IMG/VR virus record: IMGVR_UViG_3300034092_002044
Coordinates: 1 to 22,008 of that record
Direction: 5' to 3' (one strand)
DNA from: a virus
Length of the DNA: 22,008 bases
Part shown: positions 12,227 to 18,993 of the stretch, piece by piece
How positions within the stretch are numbered: the first letter of the stretch is position 1
Layout: every line of letters starts with the position of its first letter
The notes under the pieces: model-generated
Database searches by the model: none
What the model was told of the DNA's origin: nothing
What the model saw: the letters and a program-made list of their open reading frames with translations, nothing else
Program-made: the position numbers and the translations under genes

Positions 12227-12499
12227 ATGCTCCCTTTGACAGAACATTACATGAATGAGTGTATCAAGCTTGTGGCGCAAGTCAGAGACGAGGCTGTTTT
12301 AGGGGCTGTGATACAGAGTAATGACAAGGAAATGGAGTATGAGTTTATGCTACTCAAGTACAAGGCGATTTGCATCACCTTGGACAAGATTCACAACGCT
12401 TTGGTAGAGATCGGGGGATTGGCCAAAGACGAAAAAAAGAATTATCTAATCATAAACCTAAACCAAGATGAGGATGAAATCGAAACACAAGCAAATTGA
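12227..12499 (+). CDS. Small helical protein, unknown
   Basis: The product has 90 residues, with 44 nt of AT-rich spacer upstream containing TACATTCG (12203-12210), one mismatch from TAnnTTTG. It is helical (IKLVAQVRDEAVLGAVIQSNDKEMEYEFMLLKYKAICITLDKIHNALVEIGG) with an acidic C-terminus (NQDEDEIE). No family is recognised. It overlaps the HTH gene downstream by about 30 nt. Confidence 0.55.
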   Translation: MLPLTEHYMNECIKLVAQVRDEAVLGAVIQSNDKEMEYEFMLLKYKAICITLDKIHNALVEIGGLAKDEKKNYLIINLNQDEDEIETQAN

Positions 12500-12740
12500 G
12501 GAGTATCTGCAAAGGGTCGGATACATCACCTCCTGGCAAGCTATCACTTTGTTCGCGGTGACCCGCCTTGCCTCCGTCATCTCCCGACTCCGGATGGACG
12601 GATACCGAATCAGCACCGAGATCAAGGAAGAGAAGGGGTCGCGTTTCGCACTTTACCGCATGCACCGAGATGCTTTCCCGACCCCCCGCATCTCCCGTAA
12701 CTCCCCTCAGACCCCCCTCCCCTCCCCCCGGAGAAGATAA
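12468..12740 (+). CDS. Winged-helix/HTH protein with proline-rich tail
   Basis: The product has 90 residues from ATG 12468; ATG 12474 is an equally good start. Residues about 8-47 (KQIEEYLQRVGYITSWQAITLF, TRLASVISRLRMDGYRI) follow the common phage winged-helix pattern 'I..Y....G.IT..QA...FG.TRL...I..LR..G..I', followed by a strand (TEIKEEKGSRFALYRM). The last 20 residues are rich in Pro, Arg and Ser and look like a disordered tail. It is probably a DNA-binding protein. It is the last gene before a terminator-like region. Confidence 0.65.
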   Translation: MRMKSKHKQIEEYLQRVGYITSWQAITLFAVTRLASVISRLRMDGYRISTEIKEEKGSRFALYRMHRDAFPTPRISRNSPQTPLPSPRRR

Positions 12741-12772
12741 GATAGTCGGATGGTTGAGACAACCGCCTCAGG

Positions 12773-12807
12773 TCGGCTTCAAATAAGCCGATTCTGGGGC
12801 TTTTTTT
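12773..12807 (+). terminator. Terminator with two alternative hairpins
   Basis: TCGGCTT (12773-12779) pairs with AAGCCGA (12785-12791) over a CAAAT loop. Alternatively AAGCC (12785-12789) pairs with GGCTT (12798-12802), which runs directly into TTTTT. The first excludes the second, as in attenuators; the second is the better terminator. Confidence 0.5.
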
Positions 12808-13101
12808 ATGTCAGCAAGGGAATTGTATTGCTCAATAGCAGAAATGCCCGTAAATCGCCCATTTGGGGCCTTAAAATCGATTCTGAATCGGCAAATGAAT
12901 AACGGAATCACAAAGTCAAGGCAAATTTTGCCCAGGCGTGTATCAAAATCAACCTAAAAGTTGATTGATTGAGCAAAATTGCCCGATCGGCTAAGCAAAA
13001 ACGACGGAAAAGATTTTTGTGCGGAAGTTGGCGGGGTTTCACTTCGCCACTTGGCCGGTCAGGTAGTGTGCCGCACGCCCATGCCCACCCGCGGCCGCAC
13101 C

Positions 13102-13133
13102 GGACAGATTTTTGTTGACGGGACAGATTTTTG
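13102..13133. repeat. 13-nt direct repeats with 19-nt period
   Basis: GGACAGATTTTTG occurs at 13102-13114 and 13121-13133, with AGATTTTTG also at 13011-13019. They could be iterons bound by an initiator or repressor. Confidence 0.5.
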
Positions 13134-13137
13134 GCGA

Positions 13138-13154
13138 GGTTGGGTTGGGTTGGG
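13138..13154 (+). repeat. Telomere-like G-rich tract (G-quadruplex potential)
   Basis: GG-TT-GGG-TT-GGG-TT-GGG gives four G-tracts with 2-nt loops, enough for a two-tetrad quadruplex on the plus strand. It sits 4 nt after the second direct repeat. Confidence 0.5.
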
Positions 13155-13381
13155 CCTTGCGTCAGCCCTGAAGGCCGGTCTCATATTGCGAAAAGCTGCC
13201 ATGCAATCAGCCGGTTCGTTAGAAATTATCAAATCGGGAAAAGCTGGATTCGCATTAAAGCTTTGCCTATATGTCAGTTGATCCATGCGTGATAATTGCC
13301 ATATGAAGATACGGCGAACATATGGCGAAAAGTACACATGGAATCAAAAATATATGTGAAAAATAAATATGTTTTGAGGGG

Positions 13382-13412
13382 TTGGTCTGTATTATATACG
13401 GGTGTATAATTG
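13382..13412 (+). promoter_or_regulatory. Promoter candidate for the small-gene cassette
   Basis: TTG (13382-13384), 20 nt, then TATAATTG (13405-13412), one mismatch from TAnnTTTG. The first start codon of the cassette is 29 nt downstream. Confidence 0.45.
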
Positions 13413-13441
13413 CATATTGTTTCACACCAAAAACCAACGTT

Positions 13442-13534
13442 ATGATGTATGCATTAGTAATTATGGGAATTGTAACGGCGGCTTACTTCGCCGCGAAAGG
13501 TCTTAATTCAGCAAACGACATTTCTAAGTACTAA
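13442..13534 (+). CDS. 30-residue single-TM peptide
   Basis: The product is MMYALVIMGIVTAAYFAAKG followed by LNSANDISKY. Residues 3-18 form one hydrophobic helix, with a short polar C-terminus. It has the cassette promoter upstream, an A/C-rich leader (ACCAAAAACCAACGTT) and is the first frame in the cassette. It may equally start at the second ATG. Small hydrophobic phage peptides can modulate membrane proteins; the role here is unknown. Confidence 0.5.
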   Translation: MMYALVIMGIVTAAYFAAKGLNSANDISKY

Positions 13535-13552
13535 CCATCAAAAAACAAAGCC

Positions 13553-13714
13553 ATGAAACTAGAACTAGTAAGAGCCTTTCAAGTATACAAAGAAGGCCGA
13601 ACAGGGGATTGGATATGGATACTAATGCCAATCGATTACACTAAAGAAGAATTGAAAAAAAACGTCGAAAAGTATATTTCATTAAACTATCAAGTAAAAA
13701 ACGTAAAGCCATGA
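13553..13714 (+). CDS. 53-residue small protein, unknown
   Basis: The product is 53 residues: a strand (KLELVRAFQVYKEG), a tryptophan-rich turn (GDWIWILMPIDY) and a helix (TKEELKKNVEKYISLN). It has an AAACAAAGCC leader directly before the ATG, shared with neighbours, and a 4-nt overlap (ATGA) with the next gene. I do not recognise it. It is a new-looking two-strand plus helix miniprotein. Confidence 0.55.
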   Translation: MKLELVRAFQVYKEGRTGDWIWILMPIDYTKEELKKNVEKYISLNYQVKNVKP

Positions 13715-13935
13715 CAAGGGAAATTATTTATGACAACAACATGAATTTACCTAATCGTTATTCTGTCGAAATAATAGATAGAAGGTTTGAATATTATCAT
13801 GGACTATATTATAAGGTCGAATTATTCATTAAATGCCGCGGCATGTTAGTATATCTTGTCGATACCCATAGAGAAGCGACCGACATACTTGCATTATTTT
13901 CAAATCATGTAAACACGATTGAAAAAATATATTAA
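13711..13935 (+). CDS. Small unknown protein
   Basis: The product has 74 residues, is tyrosine-rich and mixes strands and helices (YSVEIIDRRFEYYHGLYYKVELFIKCRGMLVYLVDTHREATDILALF). Its pattern 'strand-Y.GLYYKVELF...helix ending in HVNTIEKIY' resembles the next gene (strand, TYYIVADF, then a helix ending in a strand), so the cassette proteins may share one fold. It has the AAAGCC leader. No function is recognised. Confidence 0.5.
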   Translation: MTREIIYDNNMNLPNRYSVEIIDRRFEYYHGLYYKVELFIKCRGMLVYLVDTHREATDILALFSNHVNTIEKIY

Positions 13936-13952
13936 ACCAAAAAAGCAAAGCC

Positions 13953-14195
13953 ATGAACACGCAAGTAATTTTTCAGAGCGAACAAAAAATAAACGCCGAA
14001 ACCATTGAAGTAGAGGCAGAAGAGCCCTTGAGTTTTGCGAAGACTTATTATATAGTGGCCGATTTTCATAAATCGACAAACAGAATCGTAAATTATTGTT
14101 TTCACGATGCGGACTATGTTATGGAAGTCATCGCAAGGCATGCGGAAAAATTCGGTAATAATCTTTACAGAATCGTAAAAATCACCAAAGCATGA
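13953..14195 (+). CDS. Small unknown protein
   Basis: The product has 80 residues. It has strands VIFQSEQKI and KTYYIVADFHKSTNRIVNYCF, then a helix DADYVMEVIARHAEKFG and a last strand NLYRIVKI, a plausible small alpha/beta fold. The leader AAAAAAGCAAAGCC precedes the ATG. The stop overlaps the GP88-like gene start (ATGA). Function is unknown. Confidence 0.55.
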   Translation: MNTQVIFQSEQKINAETIEVEAEEPLSFAKTYYIVADFHKSTNRIVNYCFHDADYVMEVIARHAEKFGNNLYRIVKITKA

Positions 14196-14902
14196 AAAAG
14201 TTAATCTTTGGCAAGGGCAACGCCAAACTATCAAAAGACATTGCCACGTTCAGCCTTCCCGCGGGCTTTACATGTCCGGCGGCTCATCTGTGCCAATCAT
14301 GGGCAGATAAAAACTCTGGAAAAATTCGGGATGGCGAAAACACTACTTTTAGATGTTTTGCTGCTTCGCAAGAATCCGCATTTCCTAGCGTTCGGCGTTC
14401 ACGTTGGCATAATTTCGATTTGCTCAAAGGCAAGACAAGGGGCGAAATGATAGACTTGATAAATGCAAGCCTACCCAAAGCCAAATATGTCCGCATCCAT
14501 GTGTCGGGCGATTTCTTTAGTCCCGATTATCTGAATGCGTGGATGTCGGTAGCGGACATGAACCCCGAAACCACCTTTTACGCCTATACAAAAAGTATCC
14601 ATTTTTTAGGCAGAGTCGAAGAGCATCCGCAAAATTTCATTTTGACATTGTCATATGGCGGCAAGTTCGATGATAAAATCCCGCAAAAGGGACTAAGGTC
14701 TGCAAAGGTCATACTTGACCCTATAGAGGCTGAAGTAATGGGTTTGGAGGTCGACCACGACGATAGTAACGCATATAACGCAGAGGGTAAGGATTTCGCT
14801 TTATTAATCCATGGTCAGCAGCCTAAAGGGTCGGACGCATCCAAAGCAATCAAAGCACTCAAGGCCGCAAACGTACAATTTTCATACACTACCAAAAAGT
14901 AA
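14192..14902 (+). CDS. GP88-family phage protein (function unknown)
   Basis: The product has 236 residues. The N-terminal FGKGNAKLSKDIATFSLPAGFTCPAAHLC and the following C-rich part (CQSWADK, FRCFAASQES) match the 'gene product 88' type of phage proteins, with 'F.LPAG.TCP.A..C' as its signature. A later segment (YVRIHVSGDFFSPDYLNAWM and ETTFYAYTKSIHFL) has an alternating strand-helix layout as in TIM-barrel enzymes, and several of the cysteines could bind metal or an Fe-S cluster. No biochemical function is known to me. It is the largest gene of an accessory cassette of tiny genes. Confidence 0.6.
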   Translation: MKKLIFGKGNAKLSKDIATFSLPAGFTCPAAHLCQSWADKNSGKIRDGENTTFRCFAASQESAFPSVRRSRWHNFDLLKGKTRGEMIDLINASLPKAKYVRIHVSGDFFSPDYLNAWMSVADMNPETTFYAYTKSIHFLGRVEEHPQNFILTLSYGGKFDDKIPQKGLRSAKVILDPIEAEVMGLEVDHDDSNAYNAEGKDFALLIHGQQPKGSDASKAIKALKAANVQFSYTTKK

Positions 14903-14906
14903 AACC

Positions 14907-15344
14907 ATGTACTACAGAAACGACACTAATGCAGTTATAGAGGATAATGCTTTTGCACATTGCGATTGCGGACAATCGCGTGCCGTTAAAATCTTCGATT
15001 ATCACCTAATGGAGGATGTTGTGATTGTTACATGTGATAGGTGTCACGAAAACGCTTCAGGATTAGATGCATTGAATGATGCTGAAATCCTTAAAACATG
15101 GGGCGACGACAACGAAGGCGGCATATATTACCTAAATGGCGCAGCCTACGAAATCGACGCAATGAACAACGTAAGGGAATACGAAGATAAGGCCGACCAC
15201 ATTTACAAGATAGTCGCACCCAATGGCGAAGTGGTGGGATACGAAGCCACAAGGGAGGAGGCAGAGAAGAAGGCAAGGGAGATGCAAGGTGATGATATCC
15301 TAAATGAAACCCAATGCGATTATTGGGTAACATGGGATGAATAA
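14907..15344 (+). CDS. Small zinc-ribbon-like protein
   Basis: The product has 145 residues from ATG 14907; a longer frame upstream lies in the GP88-like gene. Near the N-terminus CDCG (about 20-23) and CDRC (about 42-45) form a CxC...CxxC-like set with HENASG, consistent with a zinc ribbon. The middle carries GGIYYLNGAAYEIDAMNNV, and the end has a repeated 'NGEVVGYEATREEAEKKARE' helix pattern. The leader is AAAAAGTAAAACC. It is the last cassette gene and is followed by an intrinsic terminator at 15368. The function is unknown. Confidence 0.6.
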   Translation: MYYRNDTNAVIEDNAFAHCDCGQSRAVKIFDYHLMEDVVIVTCDRCHENASGLDALNDAEILKTWGDDNEGGIYYLNGAAYEIDAMNNVREYEDKADHIYKIVAPNGEVVGYEATREEAEKKAREMQGDDILNETQCDYWVTWDE

Positions 15345-15367
15345 CCCCGAAACGCTGGAAAAGAATT

Positions 15368-15394
15368 AGCCCCGCCAATGTGTGGGGCTTTTTC
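15368..15394 (+). terminator. Intrinsic terminator closing the accessory cassette
   Basis: AGCCCC (15368-15373) pairs with GGGGCT (15384-15389), with a 10-nt loop, and runs into TTTTTCTT. It lies 23 nt after the last stop. Confidence 0.8.
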
Positions 15395-16035
15395 TTGTCT
15401 ATACGTTATTATAACCCCATTACGCCCACAAACCGTCTTGTATGTAGGTATGTAGGCAAACGGATCTAAAGGCAAGCCATGAGGCTAAATGAGGCCTTAG
15501 GATGCGGGATGCCAGGTTTTAGCCAATCGCGCCCAAAGTAGAGACAATGAAGTAAGGAAAGAAACAAAGGGAAAGGATAAACACATAGGTAAGGAAAGCA
15601 AACAAACAAGGGAGCAATAACAACCAAACAACAAACAAGGGCGAAGAAAGCCGAACCAAATTTGAACGACGCGACTAAACGTTAATGTCGTGTTAAAATT
15701 ATTACACTAACCTATATAACCAACATCTGCGCACCCATACACTACAATGCATGACAAGGTACTGACACATGTGAGAAAACCGGCATAACATGACAATGTG
15801 GCGAATTAGATGATATACAACGTTTTGCGTGAAATATTAGTTAAAATTCAAGAAAGCTTTTCGCCAACACCTTTAGTGCCCCTCCCAAATCTGCTACCCC
15901 ATTTTGACTTTATAATTGTTGTACAGCCAATGGAGTTGGATTGTGACCGGAATCGTTCTGTGGGGCTATTAGAGGCGCATTACGAGGCTTTATCTGACTA
16001 ATGGTAGGATTATGCCTAAGTGGGCATTATGCGCC
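15394..16035. other. Convergent intergenic region with a T-depleted tract
   Basis: About 640 nt between the plus-strand cassette and the ends of the minus-strand operon. I see no secure gene; an open frame at 15810-16001 (63 codons) has no leader or recognisable content. Visible items are the 8-bp tandem repeat, ATGAGGC repeated twice 3 nt apart near 15480-15500, a 120-nt stretch (15541-15660) with only six T on the plus strand, and a 7-bp hairpin 15669-15675/15687-15693 with AACGTT in its loop. No strong terminator for the minus-strand genes was found. Confidence 0.4.
15441..15456. repeat. Tandem 8-bp repeat (TATGTAGG x2)
   Basis: Two perfect adjacent copies. GGTATGTAGGC, which spans the junction, also occurs at 8591-8601 in the structured RNA region. 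Confidence 0.5.
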
Positions 16036-16287
16036 TTAAATCGCCTTATTCGGCTTCGGTAGTTTGCCGCCGATCTTCTTGAAGTATACGTCTTGCTGGT
16101 ATAGGTAGCTGTATGTATGGCGACCTGGGAACTTGATGCAATGATAGGCGGCGACGTATATGGTGTTCAATCGCTGCGATAAGTACGAGTTTGCATGAAC
16201 TCGCTCGGACAGTTCCATTCGGGCGTATTCGTGCAGATTCTTGTAGGTTCCGATCCTTTCGCCGTCTTTGCTATAAATCTCTATCAT
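16036..16287 (-). CDS. Small unknown protein, last gene of the minus-strand operon
   Basis: The product has 83 residues from the ATG at 16287, which overlaps the upstream stop by 4 nt; a longer frame to 16440 lies inside the preceding gene. It starts with a strand pair MIEIYSKDGERIGTYKN, then helices (LHEYARMELSERVHANSYLSQRLN) and a basic end (HTYSYLYQQDVYFKKIGGKLPKPNK). The helix content with basic residues may bind nucleic acid. No homologue is recognised. Confidence 0.5.
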   Translation of the reverse strand: MIEIYSKDGERIGTYKNLHEYARMELSERVHANSYLSQRLNTIYVAAYHCIKFPGRHTYSYLYQQDVYFKKIGGKLPKPNKAI

Positions 16288-16700
16288 ATACGTTTCCTTG
16301 TTTGGTTCATTATGGTTCCTACCCCGAATACGTTGTAGGTTTTGTTCAAGACGAGCCTTCCAAGCATCCAATGGGGGAAAGCCGCGTAGATGTCGCTTTG
16401 TTTGAGGTTGAGCCTGTTGAGGATGGCCCGATTCACCCAAATGTGGAATACAACCCTTCTGACCACGACATTGCCGATTTTTTTGGTTTCCAGCGAGGAT
16501 GTACAGTATCCTATACGATCCTCCTTGCCCAACTCCTCAAAAAAGACGGGTAGGTTCGGGGTTGGTTTTTCGCCTCTGTGGGCGATATCGACCCCTATCC
16601 CTGGGAAGTGCATCCATTCTTCGGGGTTGGTCATGTGTGGGGCTTCCAGCCCAATCTCCGGCTGTCTGCGCTTGCGGTAGTATTTAGGGCGTAGTTCCAT
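16284..16700 (-). CDS. Unknown protein of the minus-strand operon
   Basis: The product has 138 residues. A basic N-terminus (RPKYYRKRRQPE) is followed by FPGIGVDIAHRGEKPTPNLPVFFEELGKEDRIGYCTSSLETKKIG, a strand-rich part (VVVRRVVFHIWVN) and LNLKQSDIYAAFPHWMLGRLV. I do not recognise a domain. It overlaps the neighbours at both ends (17 nt upstream, 4 nt downstream), so all four genes are one transcript. Confidence 0.55.
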   Translation of the reverse strand: MELRPKYYRKRRQPEIGLEAPHMTNPEEWMHFPGIGVDIAHRGEKPTPNLPVFFEELGKEDRIGYCTSSLETKKIGNVVVRRVVFHIWVNRAILNRLNLKQSDIYAAFPHWMLGRLVLNKTYNVFGVGTIMNQTRKRI

Positions 16701-16965
16701 GAATCATTTGGATGAGTTCGGTGTCCGAGTGATTCTCCTCAATCTTCTTCCAGGCCACCTTATACCAAAGGTCGTTGTTGGACATCCAATCAAGCTGGAC
16801 TTCGCTCAAGATTGTCATCGACCGGATGCGTTTGACTATATCCACCCCTATATGGCCGTCCTCCGAGACGTATTTGGCCGAGTTTATTTGGAGGTGGACT
16901 ATCACATCGACATCATGCCCGAACATGTTCAAGGTCATGGGGAAGTCAAGTTCATGCCATTTCAT
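16684..16965 (-). CDS. Small unknown protein of the minus-strand operon
   Basis: The product has 93 residues starting in an ATGA overlap with the upstream gene. It contains strands (DVDVIVHLQINS), an acidic loop and LDWMSNNDLWYKVAWKKIEENHSDTELIQMIHG at the end. No family is recognised. It is rich in Trp, Met and His compared with its neighbours. Confidence 0.55.
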   Translation of the reverse strand: MKWHELDFPMTLNMFGHDVDVIVHLQINSAKYVSEDGHIGVDIVKRIRSMTILSEVQLDWMSNNDLWYKVAWKKIEENHSDTELIQMIHGTTP

Positions 16966-17291
16966 CAGTTCTGGTTTATAGGTTTACCGAATACATATCC
17001 CATGATCTTGCGGTTTTTGTCGGTATAGGCCGCACTCAAGCAAGAAAGGTGGTAGATGTAGGTTTTGGTCGGGATTTTCGACTCATACATCTTCATCTGT
17101 TCGATGGCGAAAATGTATACATCCGTAAGGTCGTCGTGCGACTCTTGCTCTCGGATGTAGTCGATGAGGCTGTTGGCGTCCTCGGATGCGTCTACCATAA
17201 GCTGGTATGCGCTGTGCTTCCTTGCCTCCCATGTGATGTACATTGCCCACGCTGCGAGCAAGCCCATGATTGCTAATACTGTCTGTACCAT
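16965..17291 (-). CDS. Membrane-anchored small protein, first gene of the minus-strand operon
   Basis: The product has 108 residues. Residues about 3-21 (QTVLAIMGLLAAWAMYITW) form one TM helix or uncleaved signal anchor; the rest is a charged helical domain (SAYQLMVDASEDANSLIDYIREQESHDDLTDVYIFAIEQMKMYES) with two cysteines or fewer. It would face one side of the membrane. It lies head-to-head with the terminase operon. Being divergent from late genes, it may be expressed early or as a host-interaction gene. Confidence 0.6.
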   Translation of the reverse strand: MVQTVLAIMGLLAAWAMYITWEARKHSAYQLMVDASEDANSLIDYIREQESHDDLTDVYIFAIEQMKMYESKIPTKTYIYHLSCLSAAYTDKNRKIMGYVFGKPINQN

Positions 17292-17302
17292 AGTATAGTT
17301 TT

Positions 17303-17335
17303 TGCAATGTTAGGGTATACTTGACTAAATTTGCC
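17303..17335 (+). promoter_or_regulatory. Promoter of the packaging/head operon
   Basis: TTTG (17303-17306), 21 nt, then TAAATTTG (17328-17335), an exact TAnnTTTG match. The start codon of the small terminase gene is 32 nt downstream. This is the best two-part promoter in the window. Confidence 0.6.
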
Positions 17336-17366
17336 ATTATGTACACGCTTTTATATATACCTTAAC

Positions 17367-17759
17367 ATGAACGATGTCGCGATAGAGAGGTTGCAGATGG
17401 ATTTCCTTGACCATCTGCGGATTACCAAGGGAAACGTTTCAGATGCTTGCAAGAACATGCAAGTCAGTTTTGCAAGGTATCTGCAATGGCTTAACGATGA
17501 TCCTGGGTTTCGTTTTCAAGTCATGGTCGTAAAAGAGGCCATCGGGGATTTTGTGGAGGACAAGCTGCTTCAGAGAATCAACGACGGCGATACGGCGGCT
17601 ATAATCTTCTATTGCAAGACCAAACTGAAACATCGGGGTTATGTGGAGGATTCAAAGGGCATCCCGCAAGCCAACAAGACCCGTATAAATGTGTCCATCA
17701 ACATGCCGGACAAGAAACCCCAATTCCAAGAGGTAGATGTTATCGAACCAAATACCTGA
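17367..17759 (+). CDS. terS: Terminase small subunit
   Basis: The product has 130 residues from ATG 17367; an upstream extension would pass through the promoter. The N-terminal LQMDFLDHLRITKGNVSDACKNMQVSFARYLQWLNDDPGF has the HTH layout of small terminases ('G..S.AC...G.S...Y..W...D..F'), followed by VVKEAIGDFVEDKLLQRINDGDTAAIIFYCKTKLKHRGY, which is the typical oligomerisation region ending in a 'TKLK.RG' motif. It recognises phage DNA and recruits the large subunit, whose gene overlaps its end by 23 nt. Confidence 0.8.
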   Translation: MNDVAIERLQMDFLDHLRITKGNVSDACKNMQVSFARYLQWLNDDPGFRFQVMVVKEAIGDFVEDKLLQRINDGDTAAIIFYCKTKLKHRGYVEDSKGIPQANKTRINVSINMPDKKPQFQEVDVIEPNT

Positions 17760-18993
17760 GAATGCCGATCCGATTATCAGTCGGATGGTGCATAGGCAGA
17801 ATAAGGCCATAGAGGAGCAAGAGAGTCTTGTATCTGCCGGCGTAGAGAAGGAGCAGAACATTGAGACCACCGTTGTCTACCACTACCTTGCAAACAGCAA
17901 AAAAGAGATAACCATCCTTCAAGGGGGAGCCAGGTCGGGCAAAACCGTGAATACTTTGATCTGGTTTGTGATAAAACTTATGGGGGAGGAGAATAAAGTC
18001 CTATCCATCTGCCGAGCCTCTCTTCCGACCATCAGGGGTACGATTCTGCGCGATTTCAAGGAGATTCTGCTCAAATTGGGCATTTGGGACGACAATAGGT
18101 TTAATCAGACTCAGTTGACCTACGAATTAGGGTCGAACCTTGTGGAGTTCATTTCTACCGACCAGCCGCAGAAAATCAGGGGTAGAAAGCGGAACTACCT
18201 ATACATGAACGAGGCCAACGAGATTGAGAAGGAGTCGGCCATGCAGTTGATTCTCCGAACAACAGATAAAACGGTATTGGACTTCAACCCTTCAGACGAA
18301 GAGGGATGGTTTTATGATTGGGCAGATAAACCCGAAGCGGATTTCTACATAACAACCTATAAAGACAATCCATTTCTTGAAGAAAGCCTTGTGAAAAGGC
18401 TGGAGTCCATGCAAGACGCGGATGACAACTATTGGCGGGTTTTCGGTCTTGGACTTAGGGGGGTGTCCTTGCATAAAATCTTTACCCATTGGAAACCCAT
18501 CCCCAGGTTTCCCGATGATGTGACGGATATTGTCTACGGGGTGGATTTTGGTTTCAATGCTCCAAGTGCGGTGGTCAGGGTGGGTTTCAAAGACGATAAG
18601 ATATTCGTAAGCGAAATTATATACGAGAAGAAGTTAACCACGGCCGATCTTATGGTCAAGATGGCCGCTGAAGGTATCAGTAAAGAGGAAGTGCTGTACT
18701 GCGACGCAGCGGCGGCTGAGAGCATTGAGGAGTTGATAAGGGCCGGATGGAATGCCAACAAGGCCGACAAGGACGTACTTGAGGGCATCCGCAAGATGAA
18801 GAGTATGCCAATGTATGTAACCGATTATTCGATTAACTTAGTGGCCGAACTTAGGGGATATTGTTGGAAATTGGACAAATCCGGCAATCCCCTGGACGAA
18901 CCGGTTAAGTACAAAGACCACCTTATTGACGCAACCCGCTACGCGGTTTTTACCCATGTTAAGGGAGATCAAACAGATTGGTTCGTAATATGA
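17737..18993 (+). CDS. terL: Terminase large subunit
   Basis: The product has 418 residues. The ATPase domain has Walker A GGARSGKT (63-70) and Walker B LYMNEAN (155-161, Glu159), with SICRASLPTIRG and IRGRKRNYLYM between. The nuclease domain has the three acidic residues expected: GVDFGFN (Asp270), CDAAAAES (Asp323) and HLIDATRYA (Asp398). It cuts concatemeric DNA and pumps it into the prohead. The start overlaps the small subunit. Motif spacing is normal and I see no damage. The YMNEAN variant is common in phages of Bacteroidota. Confidence 0.95.
   Translation: MLSNQIPENADPIISRMVHRQNKAIEEQESLVSAGVEKEQNIETTVVYHYLANSKKEITILQGGARSGKTVNTLIWFVIKLMGEENKVLSICRASLPTIRGTILRDFKEILLKLGIWDDNRFNQTQLTYELGSNLVEFISTDQPQKIRGRKRNYLYMNEANEIEKESAMQLILRTTDKTVLDFNPSDEEGWFYDWADKPEADFYITTYKDNPFLEESLVKRLESMQDADDNYWRVFGLGLRGVSLHKIFTHWKPIPRFPDDVTDIVYGVDFGFNAPSAVVRVGFKDDKIFVSEIIYEKKLTTADLMVKMAAEGISKEEVLYCDAAAAESIEELIRAGWNANKADKDVLEGIRKMKSMPMYVTDYSINLVAELRGYCWKLDKSGNPLDEPVKYKDHLIDATRYAVFTHVKGDQTDWFVI

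Larger units (their letters stand above)
12808..13381. other. Gene-free region with direct repeats, G-rich tract and palindromes (possible replication origin)
   Basis: No convincing gene is seen over about 570 nt; an open frame at 12979-13281 reads through repeats and has an unlikely composition. Visible elements are two 13-nt direct repeats GGACAGATTTTTG (13102-13114, 13121-13133) with a partial third copy AGATTTTTG (13011-13019), near-palindromes at 12923-12935 and about 12973-12983, a hairpin 13025-13052, an 8-nt palindrome GCGGCCGC (13091-13098) and a G-rich tract (13138-13154). Position just after dnaB and its operon, with repeated motifs and GC- and AT-rich blocks, fits an origin or regulatory hub. 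This is inference. Confidence 0.35.

Noticed and set aside
12979-13281. 100-codon plus-strand frame in the gene-free region
   Set aside because: It runs through direct repeats, the G-rich tract and hairpins and matches nothing; overlapping open frames occur on the other strand too.
15810-16001. 63-codon plus-strand frame in the convergent region
   Set aside because: It has no promoter, A-rich leader or recognisable content and lies past a terminator; too weak to call.
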